From positions 19,213 to 83,212 of the forward strand of contig CAZNDH010000007.1 in the NCBI GenBank assembly GCA_964571765.1: a DNA stretch of 64,000 nt, read 5' to 3'. A program made the translations under genes and the position numbers. The stretch is from ZC4RG35 sp964571765. Its GTDB lineage: Bacteria > Actinomycetota > Acidimicrobiia > Spongiisociales > ZC4RG35. A model generated the notes under the pieces. It was not told where the DNA came from. It ran no database searches and saw only the letters and a program-made list of their open reading frames with translations. This document shows positions 18,656-27,925 of the stretch, one piece after another (the first letter of the stretch is position 1; each line of letters opens with the position of its first letter).

Positions 18656-18916
18656 GAGCTGGTAGAGCTCGGGATCGAGACCCGGATCGGCGCCGACCAG
18701 GTCACCCTGAGCGTCGATTGTCTGCAGAGTTCCGAATCGATTGATGCTCGGGAGTCTGCCATAAGGACCGCTGCTCCGCAGCCGCGTACCGCCGGCTAAT
18801 GCCTCCGCTTCCCGGGGCGATGAGGCCGGCCCGCGTCCCCAGCGCCTTCTTTGCTCGTGTCTCGCCCTTCGGTCTGGTGGTACCTGCGCCGCCCGGGGCG
18901 ACGGTACGGTTACCCG

Positions 18917-20011
18917 GTGCCACTCCTCAGACCCGAGATCGATGCCTTGGCGGTGTACGAGGTCGGCCGACCCATCGAGGATGTGGTCAGGGAACACGGG
19001 ATCGACCCTGGCGAACTGGTCAAGCTCACCGCCAACGAGAGCCCTGAGGGCCCGTTCCCCGGTGTGGTCGAAGCGGTGGCCGAGGCGGTCGCTCGGGCGA
19101 ACCGGTATCCCGACAACCAGGTCTGGGACCTGGGCGGACGGCTCGCCGAACATCTCGCAGTGGATCGGGCCAACCTGCTCTTCGGCAACGGGAGCACCGC
19201 GTTGATCACTGACTTCGCCTCGGCAGTGGGCGGGCCGGGCACCTCGATCGTCTACCCGTGGCCCAGCTTCATAATTTACCGATTCGCCGCGGTGTGGGCG
19301 GGCAGTGAGTCACGTGAGGTCCGCCTCGACCGCGCCTTGCGTGTCGACCTCGAGGCCTTGGGCTCGGCCATTGGCAGCCAAACCCGCCTGGTGTTCTTAT
19401 GCAACCCGAACAATCCCACCGGCACCATCACGGGGGGTGACCAGGTCGAGGACTTCATTCGGTCAGTACCAGACAGGGTCCTCGTCGTGGTCGACGAGGC
19501 CTATGCCGAGTTCGTCGAGGCCCCGAGCTTCAGGAGCGCCATCGACCTCTCTCGGGAGCTCCCCAATGTGGTGGTCCTGCGCACATTCTCAAAGATCTAT
19601 GCCCTTGCCGGCCAACGCATCGGGTATGCCATCGGGCGGCCGGAGACACTCGCCGGGCTGCGTAAGGCGCAGCAGCCCCTGACGGTCAACCGCGCCGCCC
19701 AGGCGGCCGCTGCCGTCTCGCTGGGCCAGACCGAGGAGTTGGCCAGGCGGGTCCGTGACAATGCCGCTGGTCGCCACCATCTGGTGGGAGCAATCGAGGA
19801 GCGGGGACTCACTCAGGCGGAGAGTCACACCAACTTCGTCTTCTTCCGGTTGCCCGGCGAGGACTCCAAGGTCTACGCCGAGATGTTCACCAGGACGGGT
19901 GTGCTGGTCCGCCCGATGTCGGGTGGCTGGATGCGGGTCACCGTTGGCTCACCAAATGAGAATCGGCGATTCGTCGCGGCACTCGATCGGGTTATCGACG
20001 AGGCCGGATGA
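18917..20011 (+). CDS. hisC: Histidinol-phosphate aminotransferase-type class I/II aminotransferase
   Basis: 364 residues of the HisC family. Visible are 'KLTANESPEGPF' (substrate loop), 'LLFGNGSTALI', 'FLCNPNNPTGTI', 'VVVDEAYAEFV' and the PLP-lysine segment 'VVLRTFSKIYALAGQRIGYA' with K after F-S. It would transfer an amino group to imidazole acetol phosphate in histidine synthesis. No other his genes are adjacent, so an aromatic or other aminotransferase role is possible. The GTG at 18917 lies 6 bases after TACGGT, a leaderless pattern, and is divergent from the E1 gene. Confidence 0.8.
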   Translation: MPLLRPEIDALAVYEVGRPIEDVVREHGIDPGELVKLTANESPEGPFPGVVEAVAEAVARANRYPDNQVWDLGGRLAEHLAVDRANLLFGNGSTALITDFASAVGGPGTSIVYPWPSFIIYRFAAVWAGSESREVRLDRALRVDLEALGSAIGSQTRLVFLCNPNNPTGTITGGDQVEDFIRSVPDRVLVVVDEAYAEFVEAPSFRSAIDLSRELPNVVVLRTFSKIYALAGQRIGYAIGRPETLAGLRKAQQPLTVNRAAQAAAAVSLGQTEELARRVRDNAAGRHHLVGAIEERGLTQAESHTNFVFFRLPGEDSKVYAEMFTRTGVLVRPMSGGWMRVTVGSPNENRRFVAALDRVIDEAG

Positions 20012-20079
20012 TTTTGTGTTGGCCCAGATCGCGGCGACGATTCGCCGATCAGCGGTGACATCTCCCCCCAGGTGACCAA

Positions 20080-22686
20080 TTGAAGACCCTGGCCACGTCC
20101 ATGGCCGCGGTGGCGCGACGCGCCCCCTGGGCGGTCATCGCAGTCACCCTGGCGCTAACCGGTGTCTTCGGGTATTTCTCCGGGCGGGTGACCGTGGCCT
20201 CTGGCAACGAGGGCTTCGCCCCCGAAGGACGGGAAATCGCCGCCTCCGAAAGGATCGGAGAGAAGTTCGGCCAGGAGACCTCCGAGTCGACGCTACAGGT
20301 CCTGATCCTCTCCGAAGAGGGTGATGTGATCACCGTGGATGGGTTGCGGGTGGCTTCGTCGGTGGTCTCCACCGTTAGGGCCTCGGCGGTGGGTCCGAGG
20401 ATCGGTGATCGCGCCGACCGTCCCGGTGCCTTCCACTTCCTTGGCCTCGTCGAGCAGGAGATGGTGGCCAGAGGCCTGACCATCGAAGACATGTCCGACC
20501 AGATGGTCAAGGAGATTTACGCCGAGGCCCTCGACGGGGACGGCCAAGGCGACGCCCTCCCCGAGCAGGCCTCGTTCATCGCCCGGCTGGTCTCCGAGGA
20601 CTACGACCCGGTGGCGGTCACCGCATCGGGGGGGATGGCTCTGGCATTCGTCGGGGCATTCGACGGAAGTGCCGAAGAGGCCTTCAACGCTCAGGTCGAT
20701 GCGGAGAAGGAGATGGCGGCCGATCTCGGCGCCATCGACAGCGACCTGGCGATCCGACCTTTCTCCTTCTTCCTGCTCCTGACCGGGGTCGACGACTTCA
20801 CCGCCGAGGTCGGCCGGCTGTTCGCCCTTGCTTTCGTAGTGATCCTGGGAATCCTGCTCATCGTCTACTGGCTGCCCCCGGGTCGTGGCGGCAGCCGCTT
20901 TGCCTCGGCTCGTCGCACTGTCACCGACACCCTGATCACACTGTTCACCATCCTGCTCGCCGTGGCCTGGATGCAGGGCATCGGCTACCTGTTGGAGCGG
21001 GTCGGGGTCATCGATGCCTTCTCGGCGCCCACCCAGATCGTCCCCATCCTTCTCATCGGGCTTGGTGTGGACTTCGCCATCCACCTCACCTCTCGCTACC
21101 GGGAGGAGGTCGGTGCCGGCGGAAGCGTCGACCAGTCGGTGACCCGGGCGGTGAGCACGGTGGGTGTTGCCCTGGCGCTGGCCACGGTGACCACGGTGAT
21201 CGGGTTCCTCACCAACATCTTCAACCCGGTCCCAGCCCTGAAGGACTTCGGGATCCTCGCCGCGGTGGGGATCGCGGTGGCCTTCGTGCTCATGCTGATG
21301 TTCGTCCCGTCGGTGCGTCTGATCGCCGATCGCCGTGCCGAGGCCAGGGGAAGGCTCCCAGTCGGCTCGCTGAGGAGCCACGGCGACCGCCTCCTCCCCC
21401 GGATCATGGAGAAGCTAGCGCTCCTCGCCGAGAGGGCACCGACTGCCACCCTGGCAGTTGCCCTGCTCCTCGGAGGGGCGGGCTACTACGGATTCAGCCA
21501 GTTGGAGACCCGGTTCTCGTTCACCGACTTCCTCCCCGAGGACTCCGAGTACGTGTCCACCCTGGAGTTGCTGGCCACCGAGTTCGGTGGAGGCTTCGGC
21601 GAGCAGACCCAAGTTCTGGTGGAGGCGACACCAGAGGGGGGACTCGACGCGTCGACACACAACGCCCTGGTGGCGACGAACACCGGGCTCGCCGGGATCC
21701 CCGACGTCTCCATCATCGAGTCGCCCGAGGGGCGCTTCGCCAACGCCAATTCCCCGCTGGGCCTCCTCGGCCAACTCCTCGCCGGCGGTCCGGAGGCAAC
21801 GCACCCCGAGCTTCTCGCCGCGGTCACAGACGTGGGGCTGAGGCCGGACCTCACGGTGGCCCCAGGGGCCGACGTCGAGGCCCTCTACCGGACGATCACC
21901 GAGATCGCCCCGGAGGGGGCGGCGAGGACCATCCACTTTGCAGGAGGGCGGCTCGACGCTTTGCTCTGGGACATCACCACAACCGCCGGTGAGGAGGTTG
22001 GGGACCTGAGGTCGGGGCTCGACAGCGCCTTCGACTCGGTACGGGCCACCGGGGCCTCGGCCATCGCCGTCTCGGAGAACATCATCGGAGACGTCATCGT
22101 GAGGGAGCTGACCGACTCACAGGCGCGATCGCTGTTCATCACCATTGCGGTGTCAGGCCTGGTCCTGGTGGTCAGCTTCTACCTGGAGTCGAGGCGCTGG
22201 TTCCTGGGAGTGATCACCATTGCCCCGGTGGGCTTGGTCGTCCTGTGGACCTACGGGTTGATGTACGCCTCCGGGATCCCATTCGGGCCGGTCACCGCCA
22301 CCCTGGCGGCCCTGTCGATCGGGATCGGGGTCCCCTTCACCATCCACATCGCCCGCCGCTTCCAGGAGGCGCGGCGGTCCTACGCCGGGCTCGACGAGGC
22401 GCTGCGCTCCACCATGAGGCACACCGGTGGGGCCCTCGCCGGTTCAGCTCTGACCACCATGGCGGGATTTGGCATTCTGATGACCGCCAGCCTGGTGCCA
22501 TTCCGCCAGATGGGCCAGGTGACGGTATACGCGATCGGCCTCGCCCTGGTGGCCTCGGTGATGGTGCTCCCCTCCCTGCTCGCCCTGTGGGACCGCTACC
22601 ACCGTCGACGGGGAGACGACCGGATAGGGGCCGACATCATCGTCCCGCCTGTCCCAGCGGGAGGCGGCCGATCCGACCACAATTGA
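20080..22686 (+). CDS. MMPL/RND-family membrane transporter
   Basis: 868 residues with two repeats of one helix, a large outer domain and five further helices, giving about 12 helices. 'LIGLGVDFAIHLTSRYREE' and 'LSIGIGVPFTIHIARRF' are the paired sterol-sensing-like helices with the usual G-x-x-D or equivalent. In the second repeat the aspartate position is P ('GIGVPF'), so proton relay may rest on the first half alone. Such proteins export lipids or hydrophobic compounds. The TTG at 20080 is the only suitable start; an alternative GTG at 20074 hits a stop. Confidence 0.85.
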   Translation: MKTLATSMAAVARRAPWAVIAVTLALTGVFGYFSGRVTVASGNEGFAPEGREIAASERIGEKFGQETSESTLQVLILSEEGDVITVDGLRVASSVVSTVRASAVGPRIGDRADRPGAFHFLGLVEQEMVARGLTIEDMSDQMVKEIYAEALDGDGQGDALPEQASFIARLVSEDYDPVAVTASGGMALAFVGAFDGSAEEAFNAQVDAEKEMAADLGAIDSDLAIRPFSFFLLLTGVDDFTAEVGRLFALAFVVILGILLIVYWLPPGRGGSRFASARRTVTDTLITLFTILLAVAWMQGIGYLLERVGVIDAFSAPTQIVPILLIGLGVDFAIHLTSRYREEVGAGGSVDQSVTRAVSTVGVALALATVTTVIGFLTNIFNPVPALKDFGILAAVGIAVAFVLMLMFVPSVRLIADRRAEARGRLPVGSLRSHGDRLLPRIMEKLALLAERAPTATLAVALLLGGAGYYGFSQLETRFSFTDFLPEDSEYVSTLELLATEFGGGFGEQTQVLVEATPEGGLDASTHNALVATNTGLAGIPDVSIIESPEGRFANANSPLGLLGQLLAGGPEATHPELLAAVTDVGLRPDLTVAPGADVEALYRTITEIAPEGAARTIHFAGGRLDALLWDITTTAGEEVGDLRSGLDSAFDSVRATGASAIAVSENIIGDVIVRELTDSQARSLFITIAVSGLVLVVSFYLESRRWFLGVITIAPVGLVVLWTYGLMYASGIPFGPVTATLAALSIGIGVPFTIHIARRFQEARRSYAGLDEALRSTMRHTGGALAGSALTTMAGFGILMTASLVPFRQMGQVTVYAIGLALVASVMVLPSLLALWDRYHRRRGDDRIGADIIVPPVPAGGGRSDHN

Positions 22687-22713
22687 CCGCAGGGGTCCGA
22701 TGCCCCGTTGTGT

Positions 22714-23700
22714 ATGGATGCATCACGCATAGCCAAAGAAGCCTCGCGCCTTCTTCCACTGGCCCACAAGGTGCTCAGGCGGTACCCCTTCCTGGTCAGG
22801 GAGGTCGACCACCTGACCACCCATTCCAACGTGATGTTCCGCGTGATCAGCGAGAGGGGAGACCAGCTCGTCCTGCGGGTGGGAAGCCCCAGCGGCAACA
22901 CCCGGGCCAACCTCGGCTACGAGGTGGCCTGGCTCGACGCCCTCAATCGTGACACCGACCTGGATCTGGTCCGTCCGATCAGTACCGCAGGCGGGTCACT
23001 GATCGTCGACGAGTACGACCCCGACCTGGGCAAGGAGCGAGCCTGCGTCCTCTTCTCCTGGGTCCCCGGCGCCCCATTGGGCGGTGGTGCGGGGACGGTG
23101 GGATACCGCCTCCTGGGGAGGATGTCGGCGGCTCTGCAGGAACACGGCCGCACCTGGCGGCCGGAGAATCCCGAGGGTCTGCGACGATGGGACCGGGTCT
23201 TCTACTACGGGGCGGAGTTCGATCCGGTGGTGATCGGCGATCCGCTCTACGCCCACATGTTCGACGTCAAGACCAGGTCGGCGATCTCCAAGGCAGGGGC
23301 TCTTGCCGAGCAGGTGATCGCCGACTCGTGGGCCAAGGGTGAGCCGCAGGTGGTTCATGGGGACCTGCACGAGTGGAACGTCCACCTGGTGGGCAGTCGC
23401 ATCCATGCCTTCGACTTCGAGGACGTCATGTTCGCCCTTCCCTCCCAGGATGTCGCCATCAGCCTCTATCACTCGAGGAGCCAGGGAAACCGCGACGAGA
23501 TCCGGGGTGCGTTCCGACGTGGCTTCGAGAGCGTGGCCACCTGGCCGGTGGTCGACGATTCCCAGCTCGATGGTTTCCACGCTGCCCGCCAGATCATGCT
23601 GATGAACTACGCGGCTCGCACCCTCCCGGTCAAGGAGGCCAGCGACTTCATCGACAAGGTGATGCCCTGGCTCGGCTGGTACATCGGCCGATATGGCTGA
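22714..23700 (+). CDS. Aminoglycoside-phosphotransferase/RdoA-like kinase-fold protein
   Basis: 328 residues. 'QVVHGDLHEWNVHLVG' holds the catalytic aspartate and asparagine of the APH kinase fold, and 'HAFDFEDV' holds the metal-binding aspartate. The N-lobe strand 'DQLVLRVGSP' carries R where lysine is usual. The family includes RdoA/SrkA-type protein kinases and small-molecule kinases; the substrate here is unknown. It overlaps the next gene by 8 bp, so they form one operon with it. TTG 22708 is an alternative start. Confidence 0.75.
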   Translation: MDASRIAKEASRLLPLAHKVLRRYPFLVREVDHLTTHSNVMFRVISERGDQLVLRVGSPSGNTRANLGYEVAWLDALNRDTDLDLVRPISTAGGSLIVDEYDPDLGKERACVLFSWVPGAPLGGGAGTVGYRLLGRMSAALQEHGRTWRPENPEGLRRWDRVFYYGAEFDPVVIGDPLYAHMFDVKTRSAISKAGALAEQVIADSWAKGEPQVVHGDLHEWNVHLVGSRIHAFDFEDVMFALPSQDVAISLYHSRSQGNRDEIRGAFRRGFESVATWPVVDDSQLDGFHAARQIMLMNYAARTLPVKEASDFIDKVMPWLGWYIGRYG

Positions 23701-24340
23701 GGCCCGATTCCTCGACCGCCGTCAGGCCGGGCGGGAGCTCGGCGCCCTGATCTCCACGCTGAGCCCGATCGACCCCCTGGTTCTTGCCCTCCCCCGGGGC
23801 GGAGTCCCGGTGGGATTCGAGGTGGCCGAGGCGCTCTCCTGTGACCTCGATGTTCTCCTGGTTCGCAAGTTGGGCGTCCCCGGGCAGCCCGAACTGGCCA
23901 TGGGTGCAGTTGCCGAGGGCGGAGTGGTGATCACCAATCCAGGGATCGTCGAGCTCGCCGGTGTTGACGAGACCAGCTTCGACCGGGTGCTCCGAGCCGA
24001 GGTGGAGACCCTAGAGAGGCGAGCCGAGGCGTATCGGGCAGAGCACCCGGCGATCGACCCTGAGGGTCACACAGCCCTTGTCGTCGACGACGGCCTCGCC
24101 ACCGGAGCGACCGCCCTGGCGGCTATAGAGGCACTCCGGCAGAGGGGCTCCCGTGAGGTCTGGCTGTGTGTCCCGGTGGGGCCGATCGACACCCTGGATG
24201 CGATGAGGAGCGTGGCCGACAGTGTGGTCTCGGTCCATCGACCGCGGCACTTCGGAGCGGTGGGCGCCTGGTACCGCGACTTCGGTCAGACCGGCGACTC
24301 CGAGGTCCGGGCCCTGCTGTCCCGAGCCCGGCTACGGTGA
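23693..24340 (+). CDS. Phosphoribosyltransferase-family protein
   Basis: 215 residues. 'LALPRGGVPVGFEVAEAL' opens the domain and 'TALVVDDGLATGATALAAI' is the PRPP-binding loop with the two acidic residues. This subgroup is known in actinobacteria, alone or fused to hydrolase domains, without a defined base substrate. It overlaps the upstream kinase-like gene (start 23693, upstream stop 23700), implying coupling. Confidence 0.8.
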   Translation: MAEARFLDRRQAGRELGALISTLSPIDPLVLALPRGGVPVGFEVAEALSCDLDVLLVRKLGVPGQPELAMGAVAEGGVVITNPGIVELAGVDETSFDRVLRAEVETLERRAEAYRAEHPAIDPEGHTALVVDDGLATGATALAAIEALRQRGSREVWLCVPVGPIDTLDAMRSVADSVVSVHRPRHFGAVGAWYRDFGQTGDSEVRALLSRARLR

Positions 24341-24369
24341 CCTCGACATCGGGAAAGGATGTTCTTGCG

Positions 24370-24777
24370 ATGCCCGGCCTGGAGTTGTTCTGCACCATCG
24401 AAGGAGATCTGGAGAGGACGGTGGTCGGTCAGGGCCCGGCGGGGATGAGGATCGACTTTCCCTTCAGCGGGACGGCGACCAGCCCCCACTGGGACGGCGA
24501 GCGACCGGTGAAGGGTGTGGACTACTCGATGGTGCGCACCGACGGCAACATGGACCTCGACATCAGGGCGGTGATCGGCGAGAAGAGGGAGTCGGTCGCC
24601 TATCGCGCCATCGGTGTCTCCACGGTCAACCCCGACAAGTCGGCAGACATCAACGAGTTGCTCACCTTCCACACCGGCAACGAGGACCTGGCCTGGCTCA
24701 ACGACCGGATCGGGGTCGCCATCGGCCACGGAGAGGCCGGCAAGATCCACATCGAGGTCTACCTGGTCCAGAGGTAA
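24370..24777 (+). CDS. DUF3237-like small beta-barrel protein
   Basis: 135 residues. 'GMRIDFPFSGTATSPHWDG' and 'DYSMVRTDGNMDLDIRAVIG' resemble the DUF3237 fold, in which a glycine-rich strand is followed by 'G.....DG...LD.R'. The reaction is unknown. The ATG at 24370 has GGAAAGGA about 10 bases upstream. It follows the phosphoribosyltransferase gene by 29 bp, so it may be in the same operon. Confidence 0.5.
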   Translation: MPGLELFCTIEGDLERTVVGQGPAGMRIDFPFSGTATSPHWDGERPVKGVDYSMVRTDGNMDLDIRAVIGEKRESVAYRAIGVSTVNPDKSADINELLTFHTGNEDLAWLNDRIGVAIGHGEAGKIHIEVYLVQR

Positions 24778-24825
24778 AGACTCACCTCACTCGCTTGGAG
24801 AGTCGGGGGCCGGTGTCTCCGAGAG

Positions 24826-25617
24826 TCACTCATCCTGTGGGTGAGTGCGCCTGAAGTCGGGCTTTCGCTTCTCGAGGAAGGCGTGGACCCCTTCGAGGTG
24901 CTGGGGGGTCTTCCCCAGCCGGCCTTGCTCCTCTTGCTCAGCGCGTAACGCTTCTCGGAACGAAGAGGCTGCCGCCTCCCGGATCAGCCGACGTGTGGTG
25001 ACCAGGGAGTCGGGCACCAGGTCGGCCAGCCCGGCGGCGAGAGCGACTGTCCGCTGGACCAAATCCTCGTCATCACAGACTTCCGTGCAAAGCCCCAGGT
25101 CGTGGACTTCCTCGGCGCCCAGTCTGCGATTTGTGAAGGTCAGCTCCAGGGCCCGACTCATCCCGATCATGTGGGGGAGCCACCAGGTCGTTCCCGAGTC
25201 CGGGACCAGGCCGATCCCGGTGAAAGCCGATATCAGGCTTGCCGAGCGCGCCATCACCCTCAGGTCACAGGCCAGCGCCATTCCCAAGCCCGCCCCGGCG
25301 GCAACCCCGTTGACGCCCGCCACCGTGGGCAGGGGGCACTCGACGAGGGCTTGGACGATCGGGTGGAAGACCTCCTCCAGGTGGGAGTCGAGGTCGGGGC
25401 CGTCACGTCGATATTCCTCGATCAGGGCAGCGAGATCGGCTCCGGAGCAGAAGGCCTTGCCGGCACCGGTGATGACAACCGCCCTGGCCTCGGTGGCAGC
25501 CCTCCTCAATGAATCGACGACACCGGTGGACAGGGTGACCTCGATGGCATTGAACCGATCGGGCCGGGCCAGGGTGACCACGGCGACATCGCCGTCGAGC
25601 CGGTAATCGACACTCAT
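24826..25617 (-). CDS. Enoyl-CoA hydratase/isomerase (crotonase) family protein
   Basis: 263 residues. The oxyanion-hole segments are 'AFCSGADLAAL' and 'GVAAGAGLGMALACD'. The second catalytic region reads 'GLVPDSGTTWWLPHMIG', with D in place of the glutamate of true hydratases, as in PaaG-type isomerases. It may therefore isomerise or hydrate a CoA thioester; the substrate is not clear. It is divergent from the HU gene. Convergent hairpin sequence at its 3' end separates it from the DUF3237-like gene. Confidence 0.85.
   Translation of the reverse strand: MSVDYRLDGDVAVVTLARPDRFNAIEVTLSTGVVDSLRRAATEARAVVITGAGKAFCSGADLAALIEEYRRDGPDLDSHLEEVFHPIVQALVECPLPTVAGVNGVAAGAGLGMALACDLRVMARSASLISAFTGIGLVPDSGTTWWLPHMIGMSRALELTFTNRRLGAEEVHDLGLCTEVCDDEDLVQRTVALAAGLADLVPDSLVTTRRLIREAAASSFREALRAEQEEQGRLGKTPQHLEGVHAFLEKRKPDFRRTHPQDE
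24827..24847. terminator. Hairpin at the convergent ends of two genes
   Basis: CACTCATCC-TGT-GGGTGAGTG (9 bp with one G-T) covers the last codons of the crotonase gene and faces the end of the DUF3237-like gene. It has no T-run; a role as a two-way terminator is plausible only. Confidence 0.35.
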
Positions 25618-25733
25618 CTGCTCGCGAATCGTAAATCACGCAAAGAACGGGTGAATTCACAATGCTGCCCTATCGTTAGCGGACACTGTCGCACCACACA
25701 GCGGCGAAGACTCACCGACCCAAAGGAGGGGCC

Positions 25734-26027
25734 GTGAACAAGACCGAGATGGCGGAAAAGCTCGCCAGGAAGGCGGACATCTCGAAGGCACAAGCCGCCG
25801 AGATCATCGAGCACATCTTCTCGACCAAGGACGGCGAGGGAATCATCGCCGTCGAGCTCGACGCCGGCCGCAAGGTGAACATCACCGGCTTCGGGAGCTT
25901 CAGCACCAAGTCGCGCGCCGCCCGTCAGGGACGCAACCCGGCGACAGGAGCCACCATCATGATTCCGGCCAAGAAGTACGCCCACTTCTCCGCGGCCAAG
26001 GGTCTCAAGGATCGGGTCGCCGAGTAG
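25734..26027 (+). CDS. hup: HU-family nucleoid protein
   Basis: 97 residues, the short HU type without the lysine/alanine tail of some actinobacterial HupB. 'MNKTEMAEKLARKADISKAQ' starts the dimer helices, and 'GSFSTKSRAARQGRNPATGATI' (in parts: FGSFSTKSRAARQGRNP) is the DNA-clasping beta arm with the intercalating proline. The GTG at 25734 has a strong AAAGGAGG site 5 bases away, consistent with high expression. A perfect 16-bp terminator hairpin follows. Confidence 0.92.
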   Translation: MNKTEMAEKLARKADISKAQAAEIIEHIFSTKDGEGIIAVELDAGRKVNITGFGSFSTKSRAARQGRNPATGATIMIPAKKYAHFSAAKGLKDRVAE

Positions 26028-26045
26028 CAGCCGGATCACGGAGTC

Positions 26046-26082
26046 AAGAGGAGAGGGGCCCTGGATGGGCCCCTCTCCTCTT
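26046..26082 (+). terminator. Perfect 16-bp terminator hairpin after HU
   Basis: AAGAGGAGAGGGGCCC and GGGCCCCTCTCCTCTT pair without a mismatch around TGGAT, followed by TTGGTTCG. It is the strongest hairpin in the window. Confidence 0.85.
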
Positions 26083-26121
26083 GGTTCGATACTTTCGATC
26101 GCTGGGTAGCTTGGGTGCCGG

Positions 26122-26910
26122 ATGAGCCTCGAACAGTGGTCGACGCCGGTGGCCATCGCCCACCGGGGAAGCCGCCTCCTCTGGCCGGAGAACACCATGG
26201 AGGCCTTCTCCGGAGCGGTGTCGTTGGGCTACACCCACATCGAGGTCGATCTGCGGATGACCGCCGACGGTGTCGTGGTATGCCTTCACGACGCCACCGT
26301 CGATCGCACCACCGACGGGTCAGGCCCGGTGGAAGCGATGACCTATGAGGAGCTGTCCCGGCTCGACGCCGGATTCCGCCACCGGGTTCCGGGCGGATTT
26401 CCACACCGGGGTAGGGGCATCGCGGTTCCCACCCTCGAGGAGTTGGTGACCGCCTTCCCCGGCCTCCGCATGGTGTTCGACCTCAAGGTGGACGGCATGG
26501 CGCGGAGTCTGACCCGAATCATCGAGGCGCACTCTCTGCACGAGCGGGTCATGGTCGGCTCGTTCAGCGACCGCAGGTTGGCCGAGGTGCGGGCCGTGGC
26601 CGGCAGCCGGGTGATGACCTCCACCGGGACAGGGGCCACCCGGAGGTGGCTCCTGTCGTCGCGTCTCGGCCGGAAGGTGGCCGGTGAGGAGAGGGCCCTC
26701 CAGGTGCCGCTGCAGTCCCGGGGGGTGAGGGTGGTCGATCGACGTTTGGTGGACCTTGCCCACGACTCCGGCCTGCAGGTCCACGTCTGGACGGTGAACC
26801 ACCGGGGGCACATGCACGATCTCCTCGACCTCGGCGTCGACGGCCTGGTCACCGACAGAGCCGATATCCTCAAGGAAGTCCTCGAGGAGCGTGGGGAGTG
26901 GCCGGAATGA
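26122..26910 (+). CDS. Glycerophosphodiester phosphodiesterase family protein
   Basis: 262 residues, TIM-barrel GDPD. The opening 'VAIAHRGSRLLWPENTMEAF' has the H-R-G and E-N-T catalytic signature, and 'THIEVDLRMTADGVVVCLHDATVDRTT' (in parts: EVDLRMTADG, LHDATVDRTT) gives the metal ligands and the second histidine. It splits glycerophosphodiesters to glycerol phosphate and an alcohol. No signal peptide, so cytoplasmic. The ATG lies 9 bases after TAGCTT. It overlaps the next gene by 4 bp. Confidence 0.9.
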   Translation: MSLEQWSTPVAIAHRGSRLLWPENTMEAFSGAVSLGYTHIEVDLRMTADGVVVCLHDATVDRTTDGSGPVEAMTYEELSRLDAGFRHRVPGGFPHRGRGIAVPTLEELVTAFPGLRMVFDLKVDGMARSLTRIIEAHSLHERVMVGSFSDRRLAEVRAVAGSRVMTSTGTGATRRWLLSSRLGRKVAGEERALQVPLQSRGVRVVDRRLVDLAHDSGLQVHVWTVNHRGHMHDLLDLGVDGLVTDRADILKEVLEERGEWPE

Positions 26911-27413
26911 GGGCGTTGCTGGCCCTGGTGGTGCTGGCGGTGAACCTCGGCGGCTCCTTCGGGGAGGCAACCGGGGCCACGGTGACCCTGGGGCCCCAGA
27001 CCATGCTGGTCGACCTGGAGGTGGAGGTCCTGGTCGCGGCACAGTCGGTGGCGGCCCACCTCTCTCTTGAGGGTGAGGAGATGGTCGTGCCTCTGTTGCA
27101 CCGGGGCGAGGGTGTCTACGGGATCCGCACCGAGCTGCCCCGTAAGGACTACGTGGTGGTCTTCGAGGTGTTGGCGGAGCGTTCGGTCCTCTCATCGCCG
27201 ACCACCCTGAGCTCCCTCGGGGTCCAGCTGACGGTGGTGTCTGACACCACCGTGCCCGCCGACGAGGATGACGACGGCTTCAGTCGGGGCACTCGTAGTT
27301 GGGGGTGGCTGGCGCTGGCTCTGGGCGCAGCGTCACTCTCCACCCTGGCTCTCTGGGCCCTTGGCGGACGGAGAGAGTCTCCGGAGAGGCCGTCTGCCTT
27401 GGAGGAGGAGTGA
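26907..27413 (+). CDS. Hypothetical secreted/membrane protein with C-terminal anchor
   Basis: 168 residues. A signal-like helix (about 2-24) is followed by a beta-rich domain and then a single membrane helix (about 135-155) with a charged tail. This makes a small surface protein held by its C-terminus. No family is recognised. The ATG overlaps the GDPD stop (ATGA), and the end overlaps the next GTG (GTGA), so it is the middle gene of a three-gene operon. Confidence 0.6.
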   Translation: MRALLALVVLAVNLGGSFGEATGATVTLGPQTMLVDLEVEVLVAAQSVAAHLSLEGEEMVVPLLHRGEGVYGIRTELPRKDYVVVFEVLAERSVLSSPTTLSSLGVQLTVVSDTTVPADEDDDGFSRGTRSWGWLALALGAASLSTLALWALGGRRESPERPSALEEE

Positions 27414-27925
27414 GCCCACCCAGGGTGAGGAGGGCGACTGCTCCCGACGCGGCCCGACTGGCCGAGGTCCACATCAACAGCTGGCGACAAGCGTATGGAC
27501 ACATCTTCTCCGAGGAGTTTCTCTCCGGCCTCGACCTCACTCGCAGGACGGAGGCGTTCCGGGCGCGAATAGAAGAGGGAGCCGCCATCCTGGTGTCCGA
27601 GGACGGGGACGGAGCGATCGTCGGCTTCTGTCATGTGGGTCCTGCACGTGCGGAGGAGGGGTGGGGCGAGCTCTATGCCATCTACGTCGACCCGCATGGT
27701 TGGGGCCAGGGTCATGGTCAGGCACTCATCGAAGAGGGTGAGAAGACCCTCTCCGGGATGGGCTTCGATCATGCCCTGCTCTGGGTGCTCGAAGACAACC
27801 CGAGGGCACGCGCCTTCTATCAGCGACAAAGGTGGACACTCGGGGAACGGTCGGTCGTCGAGGAAATCGGCGGTGTGACCGTCACCGAAGTCATCTACCA
27901 GAAAGAACCTCTCACAGGGGCATGA
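27410..27925 (+). CDS. GNAT-family N-acetyltransferase
   Basis: 171 residues. 'IYVDPHGWGQGHGQALIEEGE' holds the acetyl-CoA loop (Q-G-H-G-x-A), after 'WGELYAI' (beta 4), and 'ALLWVLEDNPRARAFYQRQRW' is the usual beta 5-helix 4 region. The substrate is unknown. The GTG at 27410 has GGAGGAG upstream and overlaps the previous stop. Its 3' end overlaps the convergent ispD by 14 bp. Confidence 0.85.
   Translation: MSPPRVRRATAPDAARLAEVHINSWRQAYGHIFSEEFLSGLDLTRRTEAFRARIEEGAAILVSEDGDGAIVGFCHVGPARAEEGWGELYAIYVDPHGWGQGHGQALIEEGEKTLSGMGFDHALLWVLEDNPRARAFYQRQRWTLGERSVVEEIGGVTVTEVIYQKEPLTGA

Noticed and set aside
20293..21381. A 362-codon open frame antisense to the MMPL gene
   Set aside because: The translated product is rich in histidine, glycine and arginine, typical of antisense reading of a membrane-protein gene.
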